DNA from: JADJOY01 sp046331705 [NCBI: bacterium]
GTDB taxonomy: Bacteria > JADJOY01
DNA length: 64,000 nucleotides
Assembly: GCA_046331705.1 (NCBI GenBank)
Contig: JAXLQJ010000016.1
Coordinates: 1 to 64,000, forward strand
Reading direction: 5' to 3'
Positions 54,064 through 64,000 of the stretch are shown here, piece by piece. Numbering within the stretch: the first letter of the stretch is position 1; each line of letters begins with the position of its first letter. Both the position numbers and the translations under genes were made by a program. The notes beneath the pieces were generated by a model. That model was not told the DNA's origin. It saw only the letters and a program-made list of their open reading frames with translations, and made no database searches.

Positions 54064-57000
54064 GTGTTCGCACGATTCTTCATCGATCGCCCGATCCTCT
54101 CGACCGTGCTCTCGGTCGTGATCGTGATCGTGGGCCTGGTGGCCTTGCGCGGGTTGCCCGTCTCCCAGTACCCGGACGTGGTGCCGCCCACGATCCAGGT
54201 GCTCGCGTCCTATCCCGGCGCCAGCGCCGAGGTGGTCGCGGAGACGGTGGCGCTGCCGATCGCGCAAGAGGTGAACGGCGTCGAGAACATGCTCTACATG
54301 CAGTCGGCGTCGTCCAACGACGGCTCGATGGGGCTGAGCGTGGTCTTCAAGCTCGGCACTCCCCTCGATCAAGCACAGGTGCTCACCCAGAACCGGGTCG
54401 CCGCCGCCGAGGCGAAGCTCCCCGAGGACGTGCGGCGGCTCGGCGTCACCACCAAGAAGCGCTCGCCGAGCATGCTCATGGTGGTCAACCTGATCTCGCC
54501 GGACGGCAGCCGCGACGACCTCTATCTCGGCAACTACGCCGCGATCCAGGTTCGCGAGGAGCTGGCGCGCGTCGATGGCGTCGGCGACGTGCTGGTGTTC
54601 GGCGCGCGCGACTACAGCATGCGGGTGTGGCTCGACCCCGAGAAGCTCGCTTCGCGCAGCCTCGCCGCCGACGACGTGGTGCGCGCGCTGCGCGAGCAGA
54701 ACATCCAGGTGGCGGCGGGCCGGATCGGCCAGCCGCCGGTTCCGAAGGGCACGCCGTTCCAGTATCCGATCAGCGCGCTCGGCCGGCTGGTGGACGCCGA
54801 TCAGTTCGGCGACGTGATCCTGAAGGCCGGATCCACCGGCGAGACCGTGAAGCTGCGCGACGTCGCGAGGATCGAGCTGGGCGCGCGGAACTCGGACATG
54901 TCCGGCTACATCGACAACCAATCGTCGGTGGCGATGGGCATCTTCCAGCTTCCCGGGTCGAACGCGCTCGCCACCGCCGAGCGGGTGCGCGCGACGATGG
55001 AGCACCTCAAGTCGCGCTTCCCGAGCGGCATCGACTACCGCGTCGGCTACGACACCACGGTCTTCGTCGCCGAGTCGGTGCGCGAGGTCTGGAAGACGCT
55101 GGTCGAGGCGTTCGTGCTGGTGTTCATCGTGGTGCTGATCTTCCTGCAGGATTGGCGTCCCACGCTCTTGCCGATGATCGACGTGCCGGTGTCGCTGATC
55201 GGCACCTTCGCGGTGATGGCGGCGCTCGGCTTCTCGCTCAACAACCTGTCGCTCTTCGGTCTGGTGCTGGCGATCGGCATCGTGGTCGACGATGCGATCG
55301 TGGTGGTCGAGAACATCGAGCGCTGGATGCGCAAGGGCTACGAGCCCCGGGAAGCCACGCAACGCGCCATGCAGGAGATCACCGGGCCGGTCCTCGCGAT
55401 CACGTTGGTGCTGGCGTCGGTGTTCGTGCCCACGGCGTTCCTCTCGGGCATCAGCGGCCAGTTCTATCGGCAATTCGCGCTGACGATCGCCTCGGCGACG
55501 CTCATCTCGGCGATCAACGCCCTCACGATGGCGCCGTCACGAGCGGTGCAGATCATCCGTGTGGGGCCGGATCCGGAGAAGGAGCACCACGAGGCGCTGC
55601 CGCGCGCCGGCTACGTGCTGGTGGTCGCGGGCTTGGCAACGCTCTTCCTCGCGCCGCTGGCGAGCCACTGGCTCGGGGCCGCTCCCGCGGGCGGCGAGGG
55701 CGCGGCCGCTCACGCCACGTCCGCGGCGACTTGGTGGGCGCGCGGCCTCGCGGTGGTGATCGGCGGGGTCGCCGGATGGCTGGTGACGCCGATGGCCAAC
55801 CGCCTGCTGGCGCGATTCTTCGCGGTCTTCAACCGATTCTTCGCGCGCTTCACCGATGCCTACGGCCGCTTGCTGACGCGCGTGCTGCGCTACGCCGCGG
55901 CGGCGATGGTGATCTACGGTGTCCTGCTCGGCCTCGGCTACGTCGCGTTCCGGATGACGCCGAGCGGCTTCATCCCCGAGCAGGACAAGGGCTACGTCAT
56001 CGCGGTCGTGCAGCTTCCCGACGGCGCGAGCCTGGAGCGAACGGACGCGGTGGTGCGACGAGCGACCGACATCGCGCACACCGCGCCCGGCGTCTCGCAC
56101 GTCGTCGGCTTCCCGGGATTCTCGATCCTCTCGGGGTCCACGCTGCCCAACTCGGCCGTGATGTTCATCGTGCTGGATCCGTTCGAGGAACGCGTGCACG
56201 CGGGGCTCGGGGTGAGCAAGGTCCTGGGCGACCTGCGCATGCGATTCATGGCCATCGAGGATGCGTTCGTGCTGGCCTTCGGGGCGCCGGTGGTGGACGG
56301 TCTCGGCACCGTGGGCGGCTTCAAGATGCAGGTGCAGGATCGCGGCGCCAGCGGCCCGGCAGCGCTGCAAGGCGCGGTGCAGGAGCTGATCGCGCGCGCC
56401 AGCCAAGAGCCCGGCCTGGTGGGGCTCTTCAGCGGTTTTCGCGCGGGCCAGCCACAGCTCTTCGCCGAGGTCGATCGCGACAAGGCGAAATCGCTCGGTG
56501 TGCCGCTCGCCAACGTGTTCGACACGCTGCAGATCCAGCTCGGCTCGCTCTACGCCAACGACTTCACCCGCTTCGGGCGCAACTGGCAGGTGCTGGTGCA
56601 GGCGGACGCGCCCTTCCGGGTGCGGCCGGAGGACATCAAGCGCCTGCAAGTTCGTAACAGCAACGGCGAGATGGTGCCGCTCGGCACGCTGGTGAGCGTG
56701 CGCGACACCACCGGGCCGGCGTCGGTGAATCACTACAACCTCTTCCCCTCGGCCGATCTCACCGGCTCGACCTTGCCCGGCGTGAGCACCAAGCAGGCGA
56801 TCGAGAAGATGGAGCGGCTCGCGCGCGAGGTGCTGCCGGCCGACAAGACGTTCGAGTGGACCGAGCTCTCGTTGCAGGAGATCCTCGAGAAGAACACCGC
56901 GCCGGCGGCGTTCTCGCTCGGGACGCTCTTCGTCTTCCTGGTGCTGGCGGCGCTCTACGAGAGCTGGTCGCTGCCGCTCTCGATCGTGATGATCGTGCCG

Positions 57001-57435
57001 ATGTGCCTGGTGAGCGCCGTCGGCAGCCTCTACGTGATGCGGATGCAGAACGACATCTTCGCGCAGATCGGTTTCGTGGTGCTCATCGGGCTCGCGGCCA
57101 AGAACGCGATCTTGATCGTGGAGTTCGCGCGCGAGCGCGAGGAGGACGGGCTGAGCCGCGTGCGCGCCGCCATCGAGGCTGCGCGGGTGCGCTTGCGTCC
57201 GATCCTCATGACCTCGCTGGCGTTCGCACTGGGCGTGTTGCCGCTCATCACGTCCAAGGGCGCGGGCGCCGAGATGCGTCGCTCCCTGGGTGTGGCGGTC
57301 TTCGGCGGCATGGTGGGTGTGACGCTCTTCGGCCTGGTCTTCACGCCGGTCTTCTACGTGGTGATCCGGGGGATCGCGGCGCGTTTCGCACCTCCGGCCA
57401 AGGCTGCGGCGGCGGCGCCCGCCGGCGGCGCCTGA
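54064..57435 (+). CDS. RND efflux permease (HAE1 family) with a large central insertion
   Basis: 1,123 residues against about 1,040 for AcrB. It opens M-F-A-R-F-F-I-D-R-P-I-L-S-T-V, the HAE1 signature. The proton relay is visible: V-V-D-D (D409-D410) in transmembrane segment 4 and A-A-K-N (K1013) in segment 10. An insertion of about 100 residues (roughly 489-595), absent from AcrB, holds two hydrophobic stretches (Y-V-L-V-V-A-G-L-A-T-L-F-L-A-P-L; G-L-A-V-V-I-G-G-V-A-G-W-L-V). It uses the proton gradient to expel drugs or toxic lipids. GTG start with GAGG upstream. Confidence 0.95.
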   Translation: MFARFFIDRPILSTVLSVVIVIVGLVALRGLPVSQYPDVVPPTIQVLASYPGASAEVVAETVALPIAQEVNGVENMLYMQSASSNDGSMGLSVVFKLGTPLDQAQVLTQNRVAAAEAKLPEDVRRLGVTTKKRSPSMLMVVNLISPDGSRDDLYLGNYAAIQVREELARVDGVGDVLVFGARDYSMRVWLDPEKLASRSLAADDVVRALREQNIQVAAGRIGQPPVPKGTPFQYPISALGRLVDADQFGDVILKAGSTGETVKLRDVARIELGARNSDMSGYIDNQSSVAMGIFQLPGSNALATAERVRATMEHLKSRFPSGIDYRVGYDTTVFVAESVREVWKTLVEAFVLVFIVVLIFLQDWRPTLLPMIDVPVSLIGTFAVMAALGFSLNNLSLFGLVLAIGIVVDDAIVVVENIERWMRKGYEPREATQRAMQEITGPVLAITLVLASVFVPTAFLSGISGQFYRQFALTIASATLISAINALTMAPSRAVQIIRVGPDPEKEHHEALPRAGYVLVVAGLATLFLAPLASHWLGAAPAGGEGAAAHATSAATWWARGLAVVIGGVAGWLVTPMANRLLARFFAVFNRFFARFTDAYGRLLTRVLRYAAAAMVIYGVLLGLGYVAFRMTPSGFIPEQDKGYVIAVVQLPDGASLERTDAVVRRATDIAHTAPGVSHVVGFPGFSILSGSTLPNSAVMFIVLDPFEERVHAGLGVSKVLGDLRMRFMAIEDAFVLAFGAPVVDGLGTVGGFKMQVQDRGASGPAALQGAVQELIARASQEPGLVGLFSGFRAGQPQLFAEVDRDKAKSLGVPLANVFDTLQIQLGSLYANDFTRFGRNWQVLVQADAPFRVRPEDIKRLQVRNSNGEMVPLGTLVSVRDTTGPASVNHYNLFPSADLTGSTLPGVSTKQAIEKMERLAREVLPADKTFEWTELSLQEILEKNTAPAAFSLGTLFVFLVLAALYESWSLPLSIVMIVPMCLVSAVGSLYVMRMQNDIFAQIGFVVLIGLAAKNAILIVEFAREREEDGLSRVRAAIEAARVRLRPILMTSLAFALGVLPLITSKGAGAEMRRSLGVAVFGGMVGVTLFGLVFTPVFYVVIRGIAARFAPPAKAAAAAPAGGA

Positions 57436-57634
57436 TCGTGCGGCGTGCGAGCGCGGCGCCCCGGTCGCGCGGCGTGGTCTCGCTGGCCCGCGCGCGGCCC
57501 TGCGCCGCTCGGGCCGAGGCATGGCCGCGCCTACACGACGCGTGACACGGTGGGGATGGGGGAGGTACGAAAGCGCGAGGCATCGGCGCGCTCGCCATCC
57601 CGGTGCATCGAACCCGAAACGGAGAACTCTCGCC

Positions 57635-58063
57635 ATGTCGAAGACGATCCGAAGTCTCGGCCTCGCGGCCGTGCTGTTCCTCGCCTTGTCGCCATTCGCC
57701 GTCGGCAGCGCCGCCGCCGCTGGCCCCGAGCCGAGCGCCGTGAAGAACCTGCGCGGCCAGTGGTTGAGCGCCGTGAACTATCCGCCCTCGGGAGGCGGCG
57801 CGTTCGTGATGCAGGTTTTCCAGAGCGGCACCGCGTTGACCGTCGACGTCGATGGCTACGAGACGGACGAGCACGGGCCGGTGGGCGCCGGCATCGTGTC
57901 GGACTCGACGGTCGTGATCGTCATGGACGAAGGCTTCAAGCGGTCGGGTTTCGGTCAGCTCTTCGCCGGGAAGCTCCTGGGCGGATCGCTGATCGTCGGT
58001 TCCTGCCAGCGCCCGGACGGCGACATCGGCTCGTGGTTCGCGCTCAAGCTGGGCGGCGGCTGA
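57635..58063 (+). CDS. small secreted protein of unknown function
   Basis: 142 residues. A signal peptide (A-A-V-L-F-L-A-L-S-P-F) ends near A-A-A-A-G. The mature part of about 105 residues opens L-R-G-Q-W-L-S-A-V-N-Y and continues F-V-M-Q-V-F-Q-S-G-T-A-L-T-V-D-V-D-G-Y, then V-V-I-V-M-D-E-G-F and L-L-G-G-S-L-I-V-G-S-C, giving a small beta-rich domain. No family recognised. GGAG lies ten bases before the ATG. It follows the efflux operon by 200 bases on the same strand. The next 284 bases hold only an imperfect inverted repeat. Confidence 0.7.
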   Translation: MSKTIRSLGLAAVLFLALSPFAVGSAAAAGPEPSAVKNLRGQWLSAVNYPPSGGGAFVMQVFQSGTALTVDVDGYETDEHGPVGAGIVSDSTVVIVMDEGFKRSGFGQLFAGKLLGGSLIVGSCQRPDGDIGSWFALKLGGG

Positions 58064-58347
58064 CGCCGATCGCAACGGTGCGCCCGCTCTTGCCGGTGGC
58101 GTGATCGGCGCCTGCGCGGAGAACGCGCGGGCGAGCGTCGCGAGCGCGCAACGCTGGCGGCGGGGCGTTCCAGGTCGCTGCCGCGGGCGCCGAGCGTGAA
58201 GCGGCGCCCTTCGGCTATTCGCTGGCGATTCCGTGTCGGGACGGCCTTCCAGGGGCCGCCTGGAGCACCGCGACTCTCCGTGGCGAACGTGAAGGCGCCC
58301 CGGGCGCCGTGATGGGGCCGGAGCGATCCCGATCGGGAACGGTCGGG

Positions 58348-61300
58348 CTACTTCCGCCGGTCGAGAAGCTCGCGGACCCGCCGCGCGAGCGTCTCGACCC
58401 GGAACGGCTTCGAGACGAACTCGATGCCGGCGTCGAGCACTCCATGGTGGGCGATGACGTTGTCCGTGTAGCCGGAGGTGAAGAGCGTCTGGGTTTCCGG
58501 GTGCGCGGCAGCCACGCGCTCGGCGAGCGTGCGCCCCGTCATCCCGGGCATCACCACGTCGGTGATCAGTAGGTCGATCGGCCTCGACGTGGCGAGGGCG
58601 GATGCCAGGGCCTGCTCGCCACTGGCGTGTGCGTCCACGTGATAGCCGAGCTGGAGCAGGATCTTGACGGCGACCTCACGAACCGAGTCGTCGTCCTCGG
58701 CGAGCAGGATCGACTCGTGCCCGCCGACCAGGTCGCTCGTGGCGACCGCGCGCTCGGGCTCGACGGCGCCATCGGCGCGCGGAAAGTAGAGGCGGAAGGT
58801 CGTGCCCTGGCCGACCTCGGAGTAGACCTGGATCCAGCCCTTGTTCTGCCGCATCGCACCGTAGACCATCGCCAGCCCGAGCCCGGTGCCGCGTCCCTGT
58901 GACTTGGTGGTGAAGAATGGCTCGAAGATGCGTTGCCGGACCTCGGCGCTCATGCCCGATCCATTGTCGGATACGGACAGCACCACGTACTCGCCGGGCA
59001 TCGCGTCGGGGTGCTGACGGCAATACGCGTCGTCGATGGTCACGTTCGCCGTCTCGATCGTGAGCTTCCCGCCGTTCGGCATCGCGTCGCGGGCGTTCAC
59101 GGCGAGATTGACGAGGACCTGTTCCGTCTGCCCGGTATCGATCCGGACGTTGCCAATCGGCTCCGCGAGCATCGACTCGAGCTCGATGTCCTCGCCGAGC
59201 AGCCGGTGCAGCATCTTCTGCAGATCCGACACCACCGCGTTCACGCTCGCGATCTTGGGCTCGATGAGCTGCTTGCGCGAGAACGCCAGGAGCTGCCGGG
59301 TGAGCTTGGCCGCGGACTCGACGGCCTTGTCGATCTCCGCCAAGCGCCCATGACCTGGGTGGGACGGCGGGACGTCGAGCAATGCCAGCTCGGCGTTGAT
59401 ACCGATCGCGGTGAGCAGGTTGTTGAAGTCGTGAGCGATGCCGCCCGCCAGCCGGCCGATCGACTCCATCTTCTGTGCTTGACGCAGGCCTTCTTCGAGC
59501 CGGGCGTGCTCGGCCTCCGCCCACTTGCGCTGGCTGATGTCTCGGGCAATCACGAAGACGAGCATTTCATCGCCTTGCTGAAAAGACCGTAGCCGGAGGT
59601 CCACGGGAAACGTCGAGCCGTCGGCGCGTCGATGGATGCCTTCCCGATCGACGTGGCCCCCGCCGCGGACCTCCCGCCAGCACTCGACGCAGCTCTCGCG
59701 GGAGTGCCCGACCTCGATCTCGGGCACGGTGAGCGACTTGAGCTGGTCGCGGGTGTAGCCGAGGCTCTCGCAGGCGGCCCGGTTCACGTCGAGGATTCGG
59801 CCGTTCTCGTCGTGAACGAGAAGTGCGTCGGCCGCGGATTCGAAGAGCCGTCGGAACCGGTCCTCGCTTGCGCGCATCTCGCGCTCCGCGCGAGCGTGAA
59901 CGGTCCTGGCGCGGAGCACCGACATGCCGAACGACAGATCGTCGCCGAGCTCTTCGAGCAAAGCGGTTTCCCGCTCGTCGAATGCGTCGGGCTCCGCGGC
60001 GTAGATGCCCAAGGCACCGATCGTCCGGCCGCCCTCGTGAAGAGGCGCCGCGAGCACGGACTGGAAGCCGCGAAGAAGCGCTTGCTCCCGCCACGGCATG
60101 AATCTCGGATCTCGGGTCACGTCGCGAATGATCACCGTTTCGTCCGTGCGGATGGCCGTACCGATCGGGCCGCGGCCGAGTGGCTCGTCGGCCCACGTGA
60201 CGCGGATCGACTCCAGATAGTCATCGTCGAAGCCGGCTTGCGCGACGGGCCACACCCTCTTCGCATCGTCGGCGACCGCCAGGCCGATCCACGCGAGGCG
60301 ATAGCCACCCGTCTCGACGATGATCCGGCACACGTCGCGCAGCAACGTCGTCTCGTCGGTGGCGCGAATCAGCGTCTGGTTCGAGTCGCTGAGCATGCGC
60401 AACTGACGATTCGTGCTTTCGAGCGCGCGCTGCTCGTTGCGGCGCTGGGTGATGTCCTCGAAGACGCAGCACACCTGCTCGGATCCCTCGCTCGGGCGAT
60501 ACGCGTTGCACGCGTAGAGGCCGTGGGTGGGCGCGTGGTACATCTCGAAGCTCCGTGGCTCGCCCGTGCGAGCGACCTCGGCGTAAGCCTCGAACCAGCT
60601 CTCCTCGGTCTCGGGCCAGACTTCGCGAACCGTCTTGCCCTGCACGTCCTCGAGACGGAGGCCGGACACCCGCGAGTAGGCTTCGTTGAAGTACTCGAAG
60701 CGGATGTCGACCAGTCGGCCCGACCCATCGAAGACCGTGCCCCAGGTCACGAATGCGTTCGCCATGCGCCGAAGCAGCGCCTCGAGCTCCTCGGTGCGGG
60801 CGCGTAGCGCCGCTGCCGCGCACACGCGATCGGTCAAATCCACGTGTTGGATGACCGCGTTCACGACCTCGCCGGCGTCGTCCAGTACGGGCGAGATCGT
60901 GACGGCGAGGTGGCGAACGACGGCGACTCGCGGCCGCGAGCGCTGGAGCTGCCCGCTGTCGTAGACGATCTCGAACTGGACGGGCCGTCCCTTCTCGAAC
61001 GCGTGCCGGACCAGCGGCATCCGCCCCTGGGCTTCGACGACGTTGTCGTGCAGCACGTTGTACTTGCCCACCAGCTCGGTGTCGGTCGCTTGAAGCAGGT
61101 CGCGGCAGGCCTGGTTCATCCGGATCATCGTCCCGCGCCGGTCGGACACCCAGATCGAGTGCGGGCTGTGCTCGATGATCGCTTCGAGAAACCGCGCCGG
61201 GCTCTCGCTGGGCGGGTCGACGATTCTCACCACGGCGAGTAGCGCGTGCGGCTCCAGATTCGCGAGCCGGCCTACCTTCCAGCGCACTCGCGAGCATCGG

Positions 61301-61545
61301 CCGTCGGCACTGCGCAACACGCAGTCACGCTCCCAGCCCGAGTCGGCGCGCATCGCACGGGCCAATTCGCCGGAATCCACACCGATGACGTCCGCGAGGT
61401 CGCGACCCGCGAGCGCCGCCGCGGGCAACTCGAGAAGGTCTTCCGCCGCGCGGTTCGTGAACGCCACGCGGCCATCGGCGTCGGCCGCGATCGCGCCTTC
61501 CTCGAACAGCGCGAGCGCTTCGAGCAACGGGCTGGCTGCCGTCAT
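58348..61545 (-). CDS. hybrid sensor histidine kinase (PAS-PAS-PAS-GAF-PAS-HisKA-HATPase-REC)
   Basis: About 1,065 residues, no membrane segments, so probably cytoplasmic. PAS domains lie at roughly 1-115, 118-240, 265-390 and 570-690, and a GAF domain at 395-560 ([17 protein letters not shown]). The HisKA box G-G-I-A-H-D-F-N-N has His705. The ATPase boxes are N-A-R-D-A-M-P, D-N-G-S-G-M and G-T-G-L-G-L-A. A receiver domain with phospho-acceptor Asp996 (L-I-T-D-V-V-M-P-G) closes it. The signal and output are unknown: no separate response regulator or phosphotransfer gene is adjacent. The start at 61545 lacks a ribosome site; an in-frame ATG at 61716 is possible. Confidence 0.93.
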   Translation of the reverse strand: MTAASPLLEALALFEEGAIAADADGRVAFTNRAAEDLLELPAAALAGRDLADVIGVDSGELARAMRADSGWERDCVLRSADGRCSRVRWKVGRLANLEPHALLAVVRIVDPPSESPARFLEAIIEHSPHSIWVSDRRGTMIRMNQACRDLLQATDTELVGKYNVLHDNVVEAQGRMPLVRHAFEKGRPVQFEIVYDSGQLQRSRPRVAVVRHLAVTISPVLDDAGEVVNAVIQHVDLTDRVCAAAALRARTEELEALLRRMANAFVTWGTVFDGSGRLVDIRFEYFNEAYSRVSGLRLEDVQGKTVREVWPETEESWFEAYAEVARTGEPRSFEMYHAPTHGLYACNAYRPSEGSEQVCCVFEDITQRRNEQRALESTNRQLRMLSDSNQTLIRATDETTLLRDVCRIIVETGGYRLAWIGLAVADDAKRVWPVAQAGFDDDYLESIRVTWADEPLGRGPIGTAIRTDETVIIRDVTRDPRFMPWREQALLRGFQSVLAAPLHEGGRTIGALGIYAAEPDAFDERETALLEELGDDLSFGMSVLRARTVHARAEREMRASEDRFRRLFESAADALLVHDENGRILDVNRAACESLGYTRDQLKSLTVPEIEVGHSRESCVECWREVRGGGHVDREGIHRRADGSTFPVDLRLRSFQQGDEMLVFVIARDISQRKWAEAEHARLEEGLRQAQKMESIGRLAGGIAHDFNNLLTAIGINAELALLDVPPSHPGHGRLAEIDKAVESAAKLTRQLLAFSRKQLIEPKIASVNAVVSDLQKMLHRLLGEDIELESMLAEPIGNVRIDTGQTEQVLVNLAVNARDAMPNGGKLTIETANVTIDDAYCRQHPDAMPGEYVVLSVSDNGSGMSAEVRQRIFEPFFTTKSQGRGTGLGLAMVYGAMRQNKGWIQVYSEVGQGTTFRLYFPRADGAVEPERAVATSDLVGGHESILLAEDDDSVREVAVKILLQLGYHVDAHASGEQALASALATSRPIDLLITDVVMPGMTGRTLAERVAAAHPETQTLFTSGYTDNVIAHHGVLDAGIEFVSKPFRVETLARRVRELLDRRK

Positions 61546-61943
61546 GATGGCGTTTGGCGTGGCGTGAATCAGCGGATGCTGTGATGAGCGTCGAAGGTCG
61601 GGTGTGCCGCTCGATGTCTTCGCGCCGCGGCGCGACGTCGAAGGGTGGGACCGGCGAACGAGCGCGGCGCGGCCGAGCAAGACTGCCACAGCTTGACACT
61701 CGTCGGAATTGGTCATCCAGCACTGTGTCGCTCTCTAGGAGTCGCCTGGCTCGGTCGGTGACGCAACGACGTGACGCAAGGAGATCACGTGGTCGAGGTG
61801 CCCCGTCATGCGATCGTTGGCGATCGAACGTGCGGAGCTGGATGGGGTGCCGCTCGCGGCTGGGCGCACCGATCCGATGCACGTCTCGAGTTCGCCCGAT
61901 TCGACCGAAGCGGGCGGGAAGCAGCGCCCGGATTGGTCGGTCG
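61546..61943. promoter_or_regulatory. 398-base gap with a direct repeat upstream of the hybrid kinase
   Basis: Between the SDR gene and the hybrid kinase (both leftward). On the minus strand TTGCGTCAC occurs twice at 13-base pitch (61758-61766 and 61771-61779), a spacing typical of response-regulator or activator sites. No gene is convincing here; if the kinase starts at 61716 the non-coding part shortens to 227 bases. Confidence 0.35.
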
Positions 61944-62777
61944 TCAGCGCGGGATGTGCTTGCGATGGCGCGCCTTGGCGGCGCGTCCACGTCGTTCCAG
62001 GAGTGGCTGCGTCACGCGGCGGAGAGCCGGGAAGAGGTAGCCCAGCGTCGCCATCTTGGCGCCGAGGGCTGGCCGGACACGTTCCAGCGTGCCGTCGGCT
62101 GCGCAGTCGAGCACCAGCGCCGCGATCTGCTCGGCCGTGCTCATGGGTTGCGAGAACACCAAGTCGGGAACCTGATCGGGATCGGCGAGGATGAAATCCG
62201 TGGCGATCGGTCCTGGCGACACCACCGACACTCGCACCCCGCTCGCGCGCAGCTCCTCAGCCAAAGCGAACGTGAACGCGCGCAGCCCGAACTTGGTGGC
62301 CGAGTACACCGCCTCGTGAACGAGCGGTACCCGCCCGGCGAGTGACGCCACGTTCACGATCGCGCCGCCGCGCCCCGATCGGCGCAGGTGCGGCAGCGCC
62401 AAGCGCGTCAGCGTGATCGGCGCCACCAGGTTCACGTGCACCACCTGCGCCAGCTCCTCCGGCGCGTAGCGTTCGATCTCGCCGCGTCGGTTGGCGCCGG
62501 CGTTGTTCACCAGCACGTCGAGCCCGCCGAACGCGGCCACGGTGGCCTCGATGAGCGCCTGGCACTGGGCGAGATCGGCGACGTCCGTGGGAACGGCGCG
62601 TGCCGCGCCACCTGCTCGTATGATCTCGGCAGCGATACGCTCGAGCTCGCTCTTGCCGCGAGCGGCCAGCACCACCGTAGCGCCTTCGGCGGCGAAGGCC
62701 TTCGCCGCAGCGGCACCCACGCCGCTCGAAGCTCCGGTCACCAGCACCACGCGGCCGTCGAATCGCGATCGTTTCAT
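61944..62777 (-). CDS. short-chain dehydrogenase/reductase (SDR)
   Basis: 277 residues of a classical SDR: T-G-A-S-S-G-V-G at 14-21, N-N-A-G-A-N in the centre, V-A-S-L-A-G with the catalytic Ser, and Y-S-A-T-K with Tyr158 and Lys162. V-S-P-G-P-I-A-T-D-F follows. A basic C-terminal segment of about 30 residues may contact membrane. It resembles the SDR at 3856 in plan but not closely in sequence. Substrate unknown. The ATG at 62777 has GGAG seven bases upstream; an in-frame ATG at 62792 is less likely. Divergent from the partial lipoprotein gene. Confidence 0.92.
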   Translation of the reverse strand: MKRSRFDGRVVLVTGASSGVGAAAAKAFAAEGATVVLAARGKSELERIAAEIIRAGGAARAVPTDVADLAQCQALIEATVAAFGGLDVLVNNAGANRRGEIERYAPEELAQVVHVNLVAPITLTRLALPHLRRSGRGGAIVNVASLAGRVPLVHEAVYSATKFGLRAFTFALAEELRASGVRVSVVSPGPIATDFILADPDQVPDLVFSQPMSTAEQIAALVLDCAADGTLERVRPALGAKMATLGYLFPALRRVTQPLLERRGRAAKARHRKHIPR

Positions 62778-62910
62778 GGTTGGTCTCCGCACGTCATGGC
62801 GACGTTGTCGCGAACTATCGCGTTCGCTCCCGCGGTGTGTCGATGGACGCGAACCGCCCGCGAGACGACCGCCGTGGCGGCGAGCCGCGGCGCCGCGCTA
62901 TGACGTCCGA

Positions 62911-64000
62911 TATGGAACGGTTTGCGGGGCGATGCGCGCGTAGCGTCGTGGCGGCGGCGTTGCTCGTCGCACTCGCGGTGAGCTGCTCGTCGCGCCCGCA
63001 CGACGTGGAAACGGCGGCGCGACATCGAGCGCTCGCCGAGTGGCTGGCGGGGGCCGTGTCGGTGGTCCCCGCATCGCCCGAGCTGTGCGCGATCGCCGCG
63101 GGGTCGAGCGAGTCCGCGGCCGTGACTTCGGGGCCGCGGACGGAGACCGGTTGGTACTGGGAACGCGGCGGTTGCACCGTTGCGTACGCGCTCGATCCAG
63201 AATCGGTGATCGGGCTAGCCGACGCGAGCTGGCCGCAGTCGACGACCGCGACGTCGGGCCGTGTCGTGGACGTCGATCGCATTGCACGCGCGAGCGCGCT
63301 CGTGCGCGCGCTCGCCACGTCGTTGGAACGCGAGAGCCCGGCACCGCTCCATCGGCTCGAGATCCAGACGCTCCTGTGGGAGCTCGCGGCTACCGTGGCC
63401 GACGCCAAGAGAACGAGCTCGGCGGCAGCGTCTGCCGAGCTGGAGGCGCTCGAGCACGATCTCGAGCGTGCGATCGCCTTCACGTTGCTCACAGAGGCCG
63501 AGCTCGATTCGCTTCCCTCCGCGTTGGGCCGGGTCGGTCAGGCGAACGCGGGCGCGGCGGAGCTGATCGCGCGGATCGAGCGCCAGGATCCAACGGTTCT
63601 CGAAGTGACGAATGCGCAGCGCGGCATTCGATCGCTTCACGACCAGTTGCTCGCCGATCGTTTCGCGCTTCGCGTGTTCCTCGTCGTGCCGGCAGCACGC
63701 GTCGAGGCGCTGCTGCGTCATCTCGCGCGCTCGTCGTTGGTAACGCTCACGGGATTCGAGAAGGCCTTTCCGGGCCTGCCTTCAACGCACGCGAGCGACA
63801 ATCAGCAGTTGCTGGTGCTCACCCGATTCGTGATTCCCGACGTCCGTGCGGTGCTGGTGCTCTACTTCCGCGCGATCGATTCTCGCCGACGCGTGCGGAC
63901 GACTCCGGTCGTGGCAGCGTGGCGCGAGATGGCGGCTCCTGGTCCACTGGCCGCCGGGGGGCACGCCACGCTCGACGTGCTCGCACGCACCGAGATCCGC
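62911..64000 (+). CDS. lipoprotein of unknown function, truncated by the window edge
   Basis: An open frame runs from the ATG at 62911 (or an in-frame ATG at 62899) to the right end without a stop, at least 363 residues. The signal ends in A-V-S-C (Cys25). The body is helical and Ala/Arg/Leu-rich, with A-A-R-H-R-A-L-A-E-W-L-A-G, L-E-A-L-E-H-D-L-E-R-A-I-A and A-N-A-G-A-A-E-L-I-A-R-I-E, followed by hydrophobic strands near the edge (A-V-L-V-L-Y-F-R-A). Regular codon use supports a true gene. Family not recognised; the stop and C-terminal domain lie outside. Confidence 0.75.

Noticed and set aside
52648-55473. 941-residue minus-strand open frame opposite the efflux genes
   Set aside because: His/Arg/Asp-rich antisense of the adaptor and permease genes; no start site or family resemblance.
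58064-58110. 8-bp inverted repeat CGCCGATC ... GATCGGCG with a 31-base loop after the small secreted protein gene
   Set aside because: The loop is long and the inner pairing imperfect; not strong enough to call a terminator.

Overview
The window is G+C-rich bacterial chromosome. Evidence for this is Shine-Dalgarno sites in front of ATG and GTG starts, lipoprotein and Tat-type signals, an RND efflux operon and a sigma-54 activator. There are no rRNA or tRNA genes, CRISPR arrays or intact insertion sequences. The gene set (CSLREA/beta-helix surface proteins, short C-terminal tails with an Arg-rich end, a PPOX-fold protein, cytochrome P450 next to PhyH, an IleRS resembling the eukaryote-like class, cobalamin-binding radical SAM proteins) fits a Gram-negative bacterium of the former Deltaproteobacteria (Myxococcota or Binatota-like). 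That placement is an inference and no marker here proves it.

Layout. 0.3-7.7 kb: small housekeeping and accessory enzymes (DUF5131, PPOX-fold flavoprotein, secreted lipase, SDR, carboxymuconolactone decarboxylase-like protein, GNAT, membrane metallophosphoesterase) plus a relic GGDEF domain. 7.9-13.0 kb, together with the gene at 3 kb: secreted and surface proteins. Four proteins share a short motif with exact spacing, F-x7-W-x4-P. 13.0-17.6 kb: cell-envelope glycan genes (PMT-like glycosyltransferase, Wzx/MATE-type flippase, B12-radical SAM). 17.7-19.9 kb: a GAF-GAF sigma-54 activator. 19.9-24.4 kb: a gene graveyard of frameshifted relics, partly of visibly lower G+C. 24.4-29.8 kb: GNAT, lipoprotein, a second CSLREA beta-helix protein, and a secreted esterase next to a propeller lipoprotein. 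29.9-33.0 kb: ileS. 33.5-38.9 kb: Trm112-like methyltransferase coupled to a PIG-L deacetylase, a membrane-tethered [2Fe-2S] ferredoxin with a mini-protein, and a second B12-radical SAM with a membrane protein. 39.0-47.5 kb: CehA/McbA-type PHP hydrolase, PhyH dioxygenase plus P450, a tailed glycosidase-like protein and a PQQ-like propeller. 47.6-51.1 kb: lipoprotein serine hydrolase, outer-membrane protein and dehalogenase-fold hydrolase. 51.3-57.4 kb: a complete tripartite RND efflux operon. 57.6-64 kb: small secreted protein, PAS/GAF hybrid histidine kinase, SDR, and a lipoprotein running off the right end.

The most interesting signal is the shared F-x7-W-x4-P motif. In three proteins it forms the extreme C-terminus. 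In a fourth, a formylglycine-generating-enzyme-like protein, it follows the signal peptide. Two paralogous CSLREA proteins differ in their ends: one carries this motif, the other a hydrophobic plus Arg-rich tail. This suggests interchangeable surface-attachment or export tags.
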